A stretch of DNA of 14,201 bases from Candidatus Parcubacteria bacterium (lineage in GTDB: Bacteria > Patescibacteriota > Minisyncoccia > Phycocordibacterales > SBAW01): NCBI GenBank assembly GCA_014379165.1, contig JACMMG010000033.1:1-14201 (forward strand), given 5' to 3'. The position numbers were made by a program, and so were the translations under genes. Below are positions 13,769 to 14,201 of this stretch, piece by piece; position 1 is the stretch's first letter; the number at the start of each line of letters is the position of its first letter. The notes under the pieces were generated by a model, which did not search any database, was not told where the DNA came from, and saw nothing but the letters and a program-made list of their open reading frames with translations.

Positions 13769-13867
13769 CCTCCAACTGTTTGGGCCTCACAAATTTTAAG
13801 GTGCTCGGCTGCCTCGGCCGGCTACCCCGTTACCTAAGACTATGTTCTTCATGGAAAGGTTTGTCAA
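13769..13867 (-). promoter_or_regulatory. Promoter, leader and ribosome binding site of the small secreted-protein gene
   Basis: On the minus strand a perfect -35 TTGACA (13862-13867) and -10 CATAGT (13839-13844) have a 17-base spacer. Transcription would start near 13832 and give a leader of about 70 bases. The leader is GC-rich and foldable: UUAGGU pairs with ACCUUAA across one bulge, and CGGC pairs with GCCG inside. It ends in a strong GGAGG ribosome binding site (13769-13773). The -35 box begins right after the U-run of the upstream gene's terminator. Confidence 0.65.
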
Positions 13868-13878
13868 ACTTTTTTTTG

Positions 13879-13911
13879 AAAAAGAAAAAAGCCCAGAATT
13901 TTCCGGGCTTT
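13879..13911 (-). terminator. Intrinsic terminator of the right-edge gene
   Basis: On the minus strand AAAGCCC (13905-13911) pairs with GGGCTTT (13888-13894). The inner GAAAATTC extends the pairing, and TTTTTTCTTTTT follows. It lies about 28 bases after the stop codon at 13940. Confidence 0.85.
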
Positions 13912-13939
13912 CAAGTTCGCCTCGGCATAGCCGATGCAA

Positions 13940-14201
13940 TTAGATGTGCATACTTCTTGCCTGGGTGCGAGCGGCACCTCGCAACGCGGTGACGACTTCT
14001 TCGATCGTCCGGCGAGGCTCGTCATGCCAACCCCAGAACTTTTCGGCATCTGTGAGCCCGGGGTCAAAGAGCTCCAGGTGCGCGACGAGAAGTACGTGTG
14101 CTTGCACGAGGACTTGTTGTGCCGCACCTTCGCCAACCAGACGTACCGCCTCTTTTCTCAAGAAGCCGTCGGCGCAACATTTGACGCAATCCCCTGCGAA
14201 A
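13940..14201 (-). CDS. C-terminal part of an unrecognised protein (runs off the right edge)
   Basis: A frame of 87 codons is open from the window edge to a stop at 13940 and is followed by a good terminator. The visible peptide begins FAGDCVKCCADGFLRKEAV, continues QVLVQAHVLLVAHLELFDPG and TDAEKFWGWHDEPRRTIEEV, and ends GAARTQARSMHI. It has the helical, charged look of a soluble protein. The CVKCC cluster could be a metal site or chance. An internal TTG (14159-14161) could serve as a start, but the frame continues upstream without a stop, so the gene probably begins outside the window. The overlapping frame at 13864-14136 has a poor composition and runs through the terminator, so it was not chosen. 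No family is recognised. Confidence 0.6.
   Translation of the reverse strand, partial: FAGDCVKCCADGFLRKEAVRLVGEGAAQQVLVQAHVLLVAHLELFDPGLTDAEKFWGWHDEPRRTIEEVVTALRGAARTQARSMHI

Noticed and set aside
13800..13840. A cyclic-di-GMP (GEMM) riboswitch, because GGTAACGGGGTAGCC resembles part of its second stem
   Set aside because: The conserved first half with GGCAAACC and GACGCAAAGCC is absent, so the likeness is superficial.
13864..14136. A 90-residue minus-strand frame at the right edge
   Set aside because: It runs through the terminator hairpin and U-run (ending FFLFQKKV) and overlaps the better frame ending at 13940, which stops just before that terminator.
1..14201. CRISPR arrays, insertion sequences, attachment sites
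   Set aside because: No regularly spaced repeats, transposase or integrase motifs, or paired terminal inverted repeats were seen in the window.

Overview
The window looks like a chromosomal piece of a small-genome bacterium, most likely Candidatus Patescibacteria (CPR), Parcubacteria-like. That placement is inference. It rests on an F-type ATP synthase operon with a strongly shortened delta subunit, on SipW/TasA-type secretion genes with modular C-termini, on many small unrecognised secreted proteins, and on the near absence of Shine-Dalgarno sequences inside the operons. No rRNA or other taxonomic marker is present.

Layout. Positions 1-5855 (minus strand) hold the F1Fo ATP synthase operon in the order atpB-atpE-atpF-atpH-atpA-atpG-atpD-atpC, with atpC cut by the window edge and no atpI. 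A -10-like TATAGT six bases before the atpB ATG suggests a leaderless transcript. It begins just beyond the terminator of the next gene. Positions 5928-6425 (minus) encode a 165-residue protein that appears to carry the core residues of the protein-kinase fold. Divergent to it, 6556-6903 (plus) encodes a small membrane-anchored or secreted Asn/Asp/Ala-rich protein. A strong bidirectional terminator follows at 6917-6950.

Positions 6964-12806 (minus) are the most interesting part: an apparent five-gene operon. In transcription order it has three large paralogous TasA/camelysin-like secreted proteins, an ER/SipW-type signal peptidase, and a smaller TasA-related protein with a long acidic tail. 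The three large proteins share an N-terminal module of about 275 residues but carry three different C-terminal modules. The set recalls the Bacillus tapA-sipW-tasA locus: a dedicated peptidase with its fibre-forming substrates. The inferred product is an extracellular fibre or surface appendage with exchangeable tips.

Positions 12807-13363 have no convincing gene but are rich in signals: a 71-base foldable element followed by a U-run in the presumed leader of the TasA operon, two TTCATGAA palindromes 33 bp apart, and two exact DnaA-box-type nonamers plus a near match beside AT-rich DNA. Positions 13364-13762 (minus) encode a small Sec-secreted protein with a clear promoter, ribosome binding site and terminator. 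The C-terminal part of an unrecognised gene enters from the right edge (13940-14201, minus).
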